From the NCBI RefSeq assembly GCF_963676685.1, contig NC_092345.1, positions 29,535,585 to 29,599,584 on the forward strand: a stretch of DNA of 64,000 nucleotides. Direction: 5' to 3'. Positions 22,212-32,900 of the stretch are shown here, piece after piece. The number at the start of each line of letters is the position of its first letter. The first letter of the stretch is position 1. This stretch comes from Mytilus edulis (lineage: Eukaryota > Mollusca > Bivalvia > Mytilida > Mytilidae). The notes below the pieces were generated by a model. It saw only the letters and a list, made by a program, of their open reading frames with translations, ran no database searches and was not told the origin of the DNA. The position numbers and the translations under genes were made by a program.

Positions 22212-22850
22212 TTGTCCATCTATAAGTATATATCTGTATCATCCTCATGGAAGTATTATATTGATTTAAAAGTTATGATCGAAAATAAAGCAATACACAC
22301 GGTAGTATTTGAAGGATCCGAAGGAACGCGGAATATAAATAACCAGGAAGATTCAGATCTTGTACAACATGGCTGGATAATTCAGAAGATCGAACAGGAG
22401 TTAGCTGAGCATACACGTAGAACTAAAAATTTTGAAAAAGAAATAGTACGGTTAAAAGAGGAAAACCGTAATTTTACCAACACCAGATACCGTTTAACAA
22501 TGGATTTAAAAAGTAAAGAAATGCAAGTCTGTCATGTTATCAAAAAAACGACGAAATTCAAAAACTCAAAATACAAAAAATGACGATTTACGTGAATATA
22601 AAGATTTGCTTCATGGACTTTCAATCGCTGAGTCTCAACTTGAAAATTGGCGTACCAACTATTCCCACAATTCCCATCAACACCAACGACGAGGATACCC
22701 ACGAAGATAACCAAAGTGAAACGGTCTCTCAATTCAGCAAACACGGAGACCGAGTTTAGGTGGAGTAGTGGCGAATATAACCAGGAAGATTTGGACAATT
22801 GGGACTTAGAAATAAATCAAGTTCTGACAATATATTTTAAGTGCTAAAGT
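22212..22850 (+). pseudogene. Coiled-coil reading frame broken by frameshift, unrecognised
   Basis: A 123-codon frame contains a charged heptad-like stretch ('IIQKIEQELAEHTRRTKNF', 'VRLKEENRNF'). A shift near 22545 continues it as 'NDDLREYKDLLHGLSIAESQLENW', and a third frame near 22647-22847 is also open. The coiled-coil character is clear but I cannot name a family. The multiple breaks and lack of introns suggest a decayed retrocopy or transposon gene; a real but mis-sequenced small gene is possible. Confidence 0.3.
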
Positions 22851-22897
22851 GACAATTTGTTAATCCGTCCTATCTAACCTTTTACATTTCTTTGTGT

Positions 22898-23132
22898 TTA
22901 ATGAGGGCCCTCATGGGGTTTTTGATTATGTGATTACTTGGCCGTTTTTTTAATGATTATTTGATTATTAAGCCAAATATTTCATGATTATTTGATTACC
23001 TAGGACTGTATTTTTAGTTTATGATTATTTGATTACTAAAGATAAGCAAATATTTAATGATTATGTGATTATATTGGCAAAAAAATGGTGATTATGTGAT
23101 AATTAGGACCCCCCCATGAGGGGCCTCTTTAA
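22898..23132. mobile_element. TTAA-flanked miniature inverted-repeat element with TGATTAT array
   Basis: 'TTAA' at 22898-22901 and at 23129-23132 bracket imperfect inverted ends ('tgagggccctcatgggg' versus, in reverse complement, 'agaggcccctcatgggg'; 15 of 17). The interior repeats 'tgattat(g/t)tgatta' five or more times about every 35-45 bp. TTAA duplications are typical of piggyBac-type elements, but the ends do not start with CCC as those usually do, so the class is uncertain. Confidence 0.6.
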
Positions 23133-23334
23133 TTAATTCTTTTGTTAAATGTATGTTTGTCGTAATGGAAATCACTCTGACGATGACAAGTTAATCCGTT
23201 GGACGCTAATCCTTTGCTATAGAAACTGTTTTCTATATATGATTTTGTACTGTCCGGACCTTGCTTATAGAGTTTAAAGTATTGGTATTCCGTCTTTGAA
23301 TCACTATAACACGGAAAACGCCCGGTTATATATA

Positions 23335-23470
23335 TCTAATGACATTATTATGTATGGTAAAAACCTAAATGATCATGATCGTAAGCTTGAGGTGGTGTTA
23401 AATCTAGTTCGCGAAAGAGGTCTCCCGATTTAGTAAAACTAAGAAACAAGTCATGTTTTTATGCCATGAA
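23335..23470 (+). pseudogene. Ty3/gypsy RT scrap
   Basis: Plus-strand translation gives 'SNDIIMYGKNLNDHDRKLEV' followed by 'VLNLVRERGLPI', then stops. This matches the segment just after the RT YxDD box of gypsy elements (…DDIIVYG…H…L..V…L…GL). Only about 45 codons remain. Confidence 0.55.
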
Positions 23471-24343
23471 CGCTGACTTAACTCTAGTAGTTGAAAAACA
23501 ATCATTTGACGTGGGCTTATTATATCACAGCTGGGATTTCGTCCTCTATCTTTCAGTTTGAAATAGCAGATAACAATCGGTCTAGATCTGTATTGAAATG
23601 TGCAAATTTCGAGAGTAGTTTGTTATACATGTGTAAGACTTTTCATTTTAATATAGAAACAAGTATGTTTTGTCACATTTACGGCTGTTTGATACATTTA
23701 TTTTTTATCTTAAAATTCTATGGTGTATTTTTGTTATCACACAAAATTGGGTTATCCATGCATAATCTATACAAAATATGACAATTGTGCACACAACCTG
23801 TAGCATGAAAAAAAGAAAATCCAGGTGACCCATACTTTTTATCATATCTCTGGAAAAAAAATATAAACTACATATTGACAAAGTCTCAAAAAATTCAATG
23901 AATTTTAATTAAGACCCCGATTAACCGTAAGAAACATCAATTTTTCTTTTTTGACGTATGTGTAGTTTTGCATTCAAATTGGTGCTAATAATATTTGTAC
24001 TCCTCATTCCAATTTGATTATTCGTTTAAAACTCGGGTTTCTATGGTTCAGTATGGATTCATAATTAAGTTTTTTTTAACTTAATTGTAATCAACAAAAT
24101 ATTAACAAAATAAAAACAGAACGAAACTTTTCCCCTTTTTTAAATAGATGAAAGTTGAAAAAAATAGGTTCACACCGGGAACTCTCCCATGAACTATTTA
24201 ATAATTGTGTCAGAGTTAGTTTTTACATCTTGAGATTTAACACGATATTTGAAAATTTTAAGGCTGGAAATACGAAAGTATATGTAATGACGACAAAATG
24301 TCATACTGCAAACATACCATAACCCCATTTTCTTTTTTATATA
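23471..24343. other. AT-rich stretch, nothing recognised
   Basis: A 96-codon plus-strand frame (23491-23781) has no recognisable features. No repeat was identified. Confidence 0.4.
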
Positions 24344-25084
24344 TGTAACACTCCCAAACGTATCCGATTCCCTCAAACGTGTCTATTCTCCCTAAACGTG
24401 TCCGTAATATTTAATATTACCCAAACGTGTCCGATTTCATAACCCCCAAACGTGTCCGATAATTGTTATTCGCCAAAACGTGTCCATTATTACACGCCAG
24501 AACGTCTTGTGTCTTTTAGCGCTAATACATGCATGTCCCATATCAATAACGTTTACTGTGATGGGGACACAGTTGATGAAGGGGTCATTTATTAGCCTTA
24601 GTTTGTTCAATGTCAGTTGTTAATGATTAGCATAAATAAAATATTGCAAATTTAATCTGTAACATATGAATTGACTTTTGACTGAAATCTATTATTGTCA
24701 AGTTGCAAGTATCTCATGCTCATTTAGAGAGCGAACATACATATAATTCTTGAACTGTTAAATTAATCGTTTACTAAAATGTAAACTTTAATATTGCCCT
24801 TTTCAGCAGAACTGCTTCCTTTCTTTCAACAGTTCTGATATTTTAAAAGCTCTTAAAATCATAAACAGGTTTTTCAATAAATTTTAGGTTTCGAACAATA
24901 CTTAAGACACACGAACAAAAGATATAACGTTCAGCGCCAAATATTTAATGCATTATTTAAAATATATCATGTTAGCAATAAATACATTTGTCATTTCGGA
25001 GCCTTTTAAAGCTGACTGTGCGGTAAGGGATTTGCTCAATGTTGAATGCCGTACGGTGACCTATACTAGTAGCTGTTAATTTCT

Positions 25085-25128
25085 GTGTCACTGATGAGTC
25101 TTATGTAGACGAAACGCGCGTCTGGCGT
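25085..25128 (+). ncRNA. Hammerhead ribozyme, intact core
   Basis: Conserved core CTGATGA (25091-25097), stem II gtct/agac with loop (25098-25110), GAAA (25111-25114), a minimal stem III made from cgcgcg (25115-25120), cleavage-site TC (25121-25122) and stem I formed by gtgtca before the core and tggcgt after it, partly G-T pairs. This is the small-stem-III hammerhead layout described for Penelope-like elements and animal retrozymes, which cleave best as dimers. Activity is inferred. Confidence 0.8.
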
Positions 25129-25440
25129 ACTAAATTATAATCCTGGTACCTTTGATAACTATTTACACCACTGGGTCGATGCCACTGCTGGTGGACGTTT
25201 CGTCCCCGAGGGTATCACCAGCCCAGTAGTCAACACTTCGGTGTTGACATGAATATCAATAATGTGGTCATTTTTACAAATTTCCTGTTAACAAAACTTT
25301 GAATTTTTCGAAAACTAAGGATTTTTTTATCCCAGGCATAGATTACCTTAGCCGTATTTGGCACAACTTTTTGGAATTTTTGATCCTCAATGCTCTTCAA
25401 CTTTTTACTTGTTTAACTTAATAAATATTTTGATATCTCC
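25129..25440 (+). repeat. Hammerhead-associated repeat body
   Basis: Begins 'actaaattataatcctggta' and includes 'actgggtcgatgccactgc' and 'agattaccttagccgtattt'. The last 140 bp match 26462-26600, which precedes another hammerhead copy. Together they suggest a unit of about 350-500 nt between ribozymes, as in retrozymes. Confidence 0.65.
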
Positions 25441-25799
25441 TTATCTATACTCATATTACTGTAGATAAGTTCTTTTATCCATACCGGGAATTTAAGATTG
25501 GAACTAAATTATAACGGTTATTCGGGATTAACACTAGTAAAAAATAAGAGTTAGTAAAAACCGAGTTTTAGTAAGTAACGCGCAGAGAAAAGGACATTAT
25601 CCCTACACGAGGTGTCTGATTTAATATCTTCACGTATTTATGATATCAACACGAATGATAATTCCAGTAAAATATTATATGGACACATTTGGTGCTGTTT
25701 TACAACTAGACATGTTTGCAGTTCAGTGACGTCGATGTAGACACGTTTGGGGGAATCGGACACGTTTCGGGGGGGAAGGACACGTTTCTGAGTGTTACA

Positions 25800-26455
25800 T
25801 ATATTTACATGACTCTATTTGACATTAATCCTGAAATTAAAAGGCAGTCCTTGTAAAAGAGGGACGAAAGATACATTGTTTTTAATGTTACGCAACATAT
25901 GCAAAAACAATACTTTGAAATATCCTTCTAATAACCTTTTATTTCATCAAACCCACTATCTAATACGTAGTGACTGCTCTAATCTAATGAAATAAATCTA
26001 AGATAGATATGTAATTTTAATACACGTAAGATTTCCATCGGTCCTGTCTCCTATACTAAAAGTTGTCAGTGCTTTATCGGAATATTACTTTCAGGTATGT
26101 TTCATTTATAAGTTATGTTATAATGATGTACTAATGTGAGGTTTGTGGATATGTGTCAGATGTTCGGACTTCTTGTTTTTTTTTCCCTACAATACAGGGA
26201 TTAAAAAAAATGCCCCATAACACCCATTTTCTTTTCATAGAAGACTTAAGTTGTCAATTAAAGGAACTACCAAATGCCGATTCTAGATTACTTTCCTTTC
26301 GATTTGAGACACAAAAGATACCAATGCAAAATTAAAGGTAAAAGTCCGTTAAAAATCTCGAAAAAGAGCTTCATAACCGATCACTGTTTTTAACTTAATT
26401 TGTTCCTTAACTAATGGTCTTCCAACATATAGTATCAATTTTAAATTCTAGATTT
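25800..26455. other. Unassigned stretch
   Basis: AT-rich. A 60-codon frame at 26153-26335 shows no domain. It would lie downstream of the large minus-strand gene. Confidence 0.4.
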
Positions 26456-26595
26456 CTTTAATTTCACGTAAGCACAACCTTAGAATTAACCTCAGGAATA
26501 GATTACCTTAGCTGTATTTGTAAAAACTTTAAGGAATTTTTGGTCCTCAATGCTCTTCAGCTTGGTACTTTATTTGGCCTTAATTTTTAACATTT

Positions 26596-26601
26596 TTTAT
26601 T
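26596..26601 (-). terminator. AATAAA poly(A) signal candidate
   Basis: Minus-strand AATAAA lies only seven bases past the stop codon, inside the hammerhead repeat. Cleavage would fall within the repeat body. Confidence 0.5.
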
Positions 26602-26604
26602 CAA

Positions 26605-26647
26605 GCGTCACTGATAAGTCTTTTTAGACGACACGCGCGTCTTGCGT
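26605..26647 (+). ncRNA. Degenerate hammerhead ribozyme
   Basis: Same layout as the copies at 25085 and 47976. The core reads CTGATAA (26611-26617) instead of CTGATGA and GACA (26630-26633) instead of GAAA, both at normally invariant positions. Self-cleavage is therefore unlikely. Confidence 0.7.
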
Positions 26648-26990
26648 AAATATAAAAATTCAATCCTGGTATCTATGATGAGTTTATTAATAAATTTCCA
26701 GTTTTTTTGAAAGTTAATGTAGTCTACACAAGCGGCTTTATCTATTCTATATAATGCTTTGATTAACGATCTCACTGAAGGAGTAAGGTGATCAGATGCC
26801 CTCCATCGAGTCAAAATTTCACGCGTCTGCTCTAAGGGTTTGTTTTTAAGTTGATTCTGGATATTCTCAAGTTGTGGTACATCTAATCCAAGTTCAACAC
26901 CAAGTTGGAGGGAGCTGTTGCCAATGTAGTCTGAAACGGCTTTTAACGATTGTAAAGTAGGTTCAACATCAAGAATGTTTTCAGAGAAAT
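26608..26990 (-). CDS. Exon 19: Death domain 2 and repeat-derived C-terminus
   Basis: 'LGVELGLDVPQLENIQNQ' and 'EILTRWRASDHLTPSVRSLI' 'KALYRI' are a second Death domain. After 'FINKLIIDTR' the frame enters the antisense of the hammerhead repeat ('IEFLYLRKTRVSSKKTYQ') and stops at TGA, 26610-26608. Acceptor 'ttgtatttcag'. Confidence 0.85.
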
Positions 26991-29900
26991 CTGAAATACA
27001 ATTTTGTAATGTCCTTTATAGCAGCATATTATATTACTCTGTTATCATACTGTTATCTTCCTAAATCTTCAAAGAAGAACAATACACTAAAGTAGTGGTG
27101 TCTTCATTAAATAGAAAAAAAGAAAAGGAAAAAAAGATCATGCAAATAGCACATGAAAAAAGTATTATTAAATACAATAGCTTCACTGTAACCCCGTAAA
27201 GATCAAATGAACCAATTAAAGTAAAATAATCAGTTACTATTATAGTTATTAGGGAATCTTGTATAAACACAAACTGTGCTTAAAATTATTGCATCATTGC
27301 ATTTTAAAACATCCACACATCTTGTATATTTTAAGAGGTAATTTAGAACAAATTATTAATTTTCTACTTACCACAATTAATGCATACATCCCGAAAAACC
27401 TTTAAAAAAAGCAATTAAATCAATAAAGAAGAACTCAAATAATGTTACAATAAATACAAACTTTATAACCTTGAATTCATGTTTAAAATTAAATACTTAG
27501 TGAAAAAACGTCAATGTCGTTAAAGTATATTTCTCTCCGGTTATTTATCTACGTCCTGCGCCAATAAAATCTGACCGAAACAAAAAAAGCACAATAGTGT
27601 TGAAAGTACCGAAACACAAGTTGAACACCAATTAGTTAAATTAAATCTTATACGTATACGTTAGTTACAATTCGAGCATATAACATCACTTATCATTTTC
27701 ATGCGTCCGAAACACTTTTCTGGATTTACCTTCATTAGTTCCGGTCAAAGTCGAATATTTCAAAGCCAATGATGTATAGGAACTGAAATGCTTGAAGAGC
27801 TATACGACCTAAATGGACATTAACACAGTAGCCACATTAATATAAGACCAATATCGCCTGTAACTATCTATTGGAAGAAAGATATCTTAATAATTTCAAT
27901 TCTACCCGTAACGTATGTCCATTTGTATAAAAAAATTATATTAAGCCATATAAACCATAGTTTACTATAGTTTAAGATCCTTTTTAAAGACATATGTATA
28001 AAACATATTTTATGGACAACATAAATTTTAATGAGCTTGCAAAATATAATTTTTCTTAAGACAATAGTAGCCTTTACCAGAATCAGTCTTTGAAAACTTT
28101 TCAAACCATTTTGGAAAAGTAGGGAAAACTCTATTTCTTTGGGGACTGTGTTTTTTCTAGGGAGGAAGCGGGAGAGATCGGAGAAAACTAATTACCTTCG
28201 ACAGGGAAACTTGCATCCTATGTGGATTAGAATTTGAGTAGAATGCACCTTACACTTGCTGGGTTCAAACTTTTAACATCAGTTGTGCATGCTAGTGATA
28301 CAGTAGATGATCAACTTAGACCATCCGGCAATGAGGGCACAATAATATAATGAGTATTGAAACAAAAGGAAATATACACATATACTTTAATATACTAATG
28401 GAACTAGTTAACAATGTTACGTCCATAAAACGATCAACTCTTATCATTTGAAATTTGAGCAATCTGATGATACAAAAAGCACTGATATGGTGATGATTAG
28501 CCAATAAACAGTAAAGTATTTATATAAACAGACCATTATGAAGTATAGGTCACAGTAAAATCACTTTTTTATTATTATTTTATAAATCAACTGCCGCATA
28601 ATATTAGATATTTTTACTCATGGAAAAACTATTTGGATCACATGTATGTATAGTATTTTCTACTACAATCATACCTGGCAGATATTGTGTATGTTTGTAT
28701 TACATTTCTTCAGTCCCTGTATCAAATCCCCAATGCATGCTGTCTTATGCTTTTGTTTCCATTTCCATAAAGCCATAAACTTGATGTTATCAATGTTATC
28801 ATGTTGAAATTGGTATTCCAAATCTTCCCAAATATGGACCTTCATACCAAGACTGATAGCCAGTTCCCGACAGGTGTTGATGTTTAGCTCTGTGACAAGT
28901 CGTCTTAGATGTTGATCACTTGGAAACTGTTCAATTTCCAATTTTCCTGGACCTGTAGCATAAATATCTGTGATATTCGTTTCAAATTTTAAATTTACAG
29001 AATAGGTGCTACAGTCGTCTATTACATTGAACTAGTATACGTTTCTGTTTAGAGCCCAGCTGAAGCCCGCCTAAAGGTACGGGATATTCTTGCTACGTTG
29101 AAGACCCTTTGGTGACCTTGGGCAGCGTTCTTCTCTTTGGTAAGGTTGTTGGCTGCATGTTTACATTCTCCACTCTACTGACTAGTGCACACTACTTGGA
29201 ATGTTTTTCTGGTTTTTATAAGTGTTAAAAGATATATTTTATCTAATTGATAATGTCATGTGTGCTTAATTTTTGTTTCGCGTTTTTTTAAGGTAAGCTG
29301 TTTCCACGTGTAGAAATACTAAGCCATTTCATTTAGAATATATATATATATATATTTGTGAATATTTATAGAACTTAAGTAATACAATTACATGTATGAT
29401 GTTAACAAAGTTGTATGTCGTCAATTTACTTCTTTATTTTGAATAAATATATAAATAACTTTGAAAACTTTATACATACCAGAACATGTGTCTGAGCAAC
29501 TTTCTGCATGTTTCTATATGAAAAATAATATGTATAAAGAATGAAAGATTGGAAAATAAGTTTTCATTTTATTTTTTCTGTCTTTAGACAGACAATATTT
29601 ACAAAAAAATAAACCAATATCCAAATGTAAAAAAAGAGTAAAACATAAATCTATTTCAATCAATTCATTCACATCTGACAGAAATAAAAAAGATGATAAA
29701 AAAATACTTTACGTATGAAAATAAAACAAAGAGTAAGGCAATAAACAGCTTTTTATGTGATGTTCGCATGTATCTTCAACAATTACGTCAGATTACATAA
29801 TTTGTTATTATTTATTATTTTTCTGTTTATCTTTCACTATAAGAGACTCTAGTTATACGATTTTTGAAAAAGCAACAAAATAAATTTAAAGTTTCTATTT

Positions 29901-32900
29901 TCACTTCGGCTACACTGTTAAAAACGTTTCAAAGTATCCTAATCACTTTTTTCTTATTCATACCTTGTCGGCATACCAATAACGTAAGTACCGGACATCA
30001 TGCTCCGTTCTGTGCTGTTGACATTCCCATGCTACTTTCATTGCTGACGGCATCTTTCGATGATGGAGGTAACACATTGATGATTGACAAAATATACCAA
30101 ATTCAATTTCAAACGGCATTGTCGTGTTCAGTCCTTTATTGGTAATACTGTCTGAAGAAAGGGAGGAGTAAAATTCTGAAATTCTAAAGAAAGCAGCAGT
30201 GAGACATTCCTGGATAGAAGATGCCAGTGTTGGGACTATTCTCTTTTTATTGTCATGATGTACTAAAGATACGACTACTCTCTTGTCTTTGACTTGAACA
30301 GCAACGTCGTGATAATCATCGATCTCAACTACTGTAAGATCGCAAAAAATCATACGTATTCCATTATAAATCTTTAGATCCCACATAGTTAAAATCGAAC
30401 CTAAAAACCTATATGATAATGCTGGCGGAATGACATCATCCACGAACGTATAGGCAAGGACTATACTGGTATTGTCATTGCAGTACGTTGCTACGTAGTT
30501 GGTTATGTCGGGGTTTGTAATCATACAAGGAACAAGATAGAAGGAAACGGTGTGAAGGGGTAACGGGAGATTTTCAAGATCTGTACGAGGCGATACAATA
30601 ATATCAAGATGGATTAAAATATCTAACATAAACTCTTTGAACGGAAGAATGTGGCTGAATTCATCTTGTTCCCATTTTGAATAAATGGTTTTCTTTTCTA
30701 TTATACCCTCATTTCTCAAACGTTGAAACGACTCCGTACACGATTCTCCTCTTTGCCAAAACTGTTTATCAGTGACAATGGAACGCAGAATCTCTATCAG
30801 GTAAACAGGATTTATAATGATAAAATTTCTTAGGTTCATTTCATCAAAATATATTAGTTTTCCCAACGAATGTTGAATTTTCAGAAAACCCTCCAACTGC
30901 TTTGGAGTCAAAGTGAATGTCTTGTTTTCATCATTCAATGCTTCTAACTGGGATCTTGAAATAATGTTGTTACCGTTTTCAACTTCCTGTAATAGTTCTA
31001 ACTCCAAAGGAACCCAGGCCGTAGGCATGTCTTCTCCCCATCGGGGATGATCAATTGCTCTCTGTATTAACAGTTGTTTAAGAAGTGCAATTTCTTTGTC
31101 TGAACTGTCTCTGGCATCGATGAATAAAAGATTCTGATATTCTAAATGGCCATATCCAGAATGGTATTCAAATAGTTCATGGATTGATTGTATAAGATAT
31201 TGTCGCTGTTGTTCCACTTCATTCTAAAATAAAATGTAAAAAGCAGTTAAATCTGCTTCGGTAAAAATTTGTTACTAAAACATTTGTATGTTTGTATCTC
31301 AGTTTAGAAAAAAAGCAGTGAGTAAACATGACATTGAAAATTACATTATAACGAGCTTTATACTTTGTCAACCATTTCATTTTCAAATGGAACTTTTCTG
31401 AAGGCAAGACTGGAAATGACTTGTATATAAATTGACACTATCAAAATACAAAATTAAGAATATCTTAACAAGACTGATAGTGGATGAGAACGATGTACTA
31501 GTATCTCGATATTGTAGTAAAACTTAATTCAATATTATCTTTTGAAACAATTTTTTATCTTGTGCATATAAATCTGTATTACTTGTCTCTAAATTAATAA
31601 AAACATGTCCGCTTTAAACATAATGCTCCAATAATCCTCTTGTAGACTCAATTACTATCTTTGTTTGTTTAATTAATTTTCAAATGGGTTTACTGAACCA
31701 TGTTGTCCTTTAATATGATGCTGCCTGAATTGCTGTATGCGATACGGATATAGTTTAGAAAAATTTGTGGGACAGGCATTGCTAACCTTTTGGAGCAAAT
31801 ACGTCCACCCTGATGTTATTGTACATTTGTGTTGCTTATTTTTAGTTTCTGTGATGTTTCGTTTTTCGGACTATTGGTTTGTACTTCTATTTTGTGTCAG
31901 TCCATGTGTTCTATCCATTTTTCTTGTGTTAGATGTTTGTTTACTGCAATCTTTGCATTGCCGACATTTTTCTTGCAGCAGGAACATAGACACGTTCATT
32001 TAGAACATAGGAATAAGTCCATACAACAAAACACATAAAACTAAAGACTGAGAAAAACGAATCGTATCAAAAATATCGGGGAAGCTCGAGTGCTCAAAAA
32101 GGGTAGGCAGGTTCTACTCAACTAGTGATATACGATAAGTATTATTCGGTGATTTCACATTCAAGGAAAAGAGGACAGCGTTTTGGTTACGATAATTGGA
32201 ACATATTCGTAGTCATCTAATCCACAGATTTCCCATTACGGTCAACCTAATCGTAAAATTAGACATATGACCAACTTTACCACTTGAAACCATTGGTATC
32301 ATAACGTTCTTGTAAACAGCGACCTTCTATCAAAGAGATCGGGATAGGAAACCAAAGGGTATCGTAATCGAGCTACACCTTATATTCAAGTCCTGCTGTA
32401 ATGTTGAAATTAAATACTAGTACAGAAAATTAAGCGGTTGAAATGTTTCCTTTTGTTGTACAGTTTTGGTACCTACCGACCCTCGCTGTCAGCGTTTATA
32501 TGTTAGTCAAGATATGAAACGTCCCTAATCGTATCTTTGCTATCATTTATTTCAAGTTCGAGTAGATAGATGCGTTTTACATAGTCGGTGAACATATTAA
32601 AAGTAGGTTGAGTCATATCGTTAATCATTAGCTGGTAATACAGCAACCTTTTTGGTTAAAATAATGTTACTATTTGCATAAGCGACCATGGTAGTCTTTT
32701 TGTGTCCTGCGATTTCACTAAGATCTGTTGATAAAAATGTCAAATTCTGAATTATCAACACATTTGGGTGTAAATTAAACTACAAAACATATATGGTGCC
32801 GCAGCTTTTTTGATAGAAAAATGGCATTTTTTAAGGGTCACAACGGTTCCAGAATTTTTGAAGAAGTATGAATGAAAACACCCTTTGCTTATAATTTGGC

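Larger units (their letters stand above)
24344..25799. mobile_element. Non-autonomous DNA element with AAACGTGTCC-rich ends
   Basis: Terminal inverted repeat 'tgtaacactc' at 24344 and 'gagtgttaca' ending at 25799, with 'tata' on both outer flanks as a possible duplication. Inside the left end are about seven copies of '(c)aaacgtgtccgat'-like motifs (24354-24510). The right end has three inverted copies ('ggacacgttt'). No transposase frame is visible. A hammerhead-repeat copy (25085-25440) is nested inside. Confidence 0.7.
26462..26660 (+). repeat. Hammerhead repeat copy overlapping the last exon of the minus-strand gene
   Basis: Body sequence ('agattaccttagctgtattt', 'tcctcaatgctcttcagctt') leads into a hammerhead copy with a damaged core. 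The antisense strand of its right part is read through by the Death-domain exon ending at 26608. Confidence 0.7.

Noticed and set aside
22900..23130. TGATTAT array considered as a CRISPR-like array
   Set aside because: Units are short, variable and inside a TTAA-flanked element of a eukaryotic genome; no CRISPR features.
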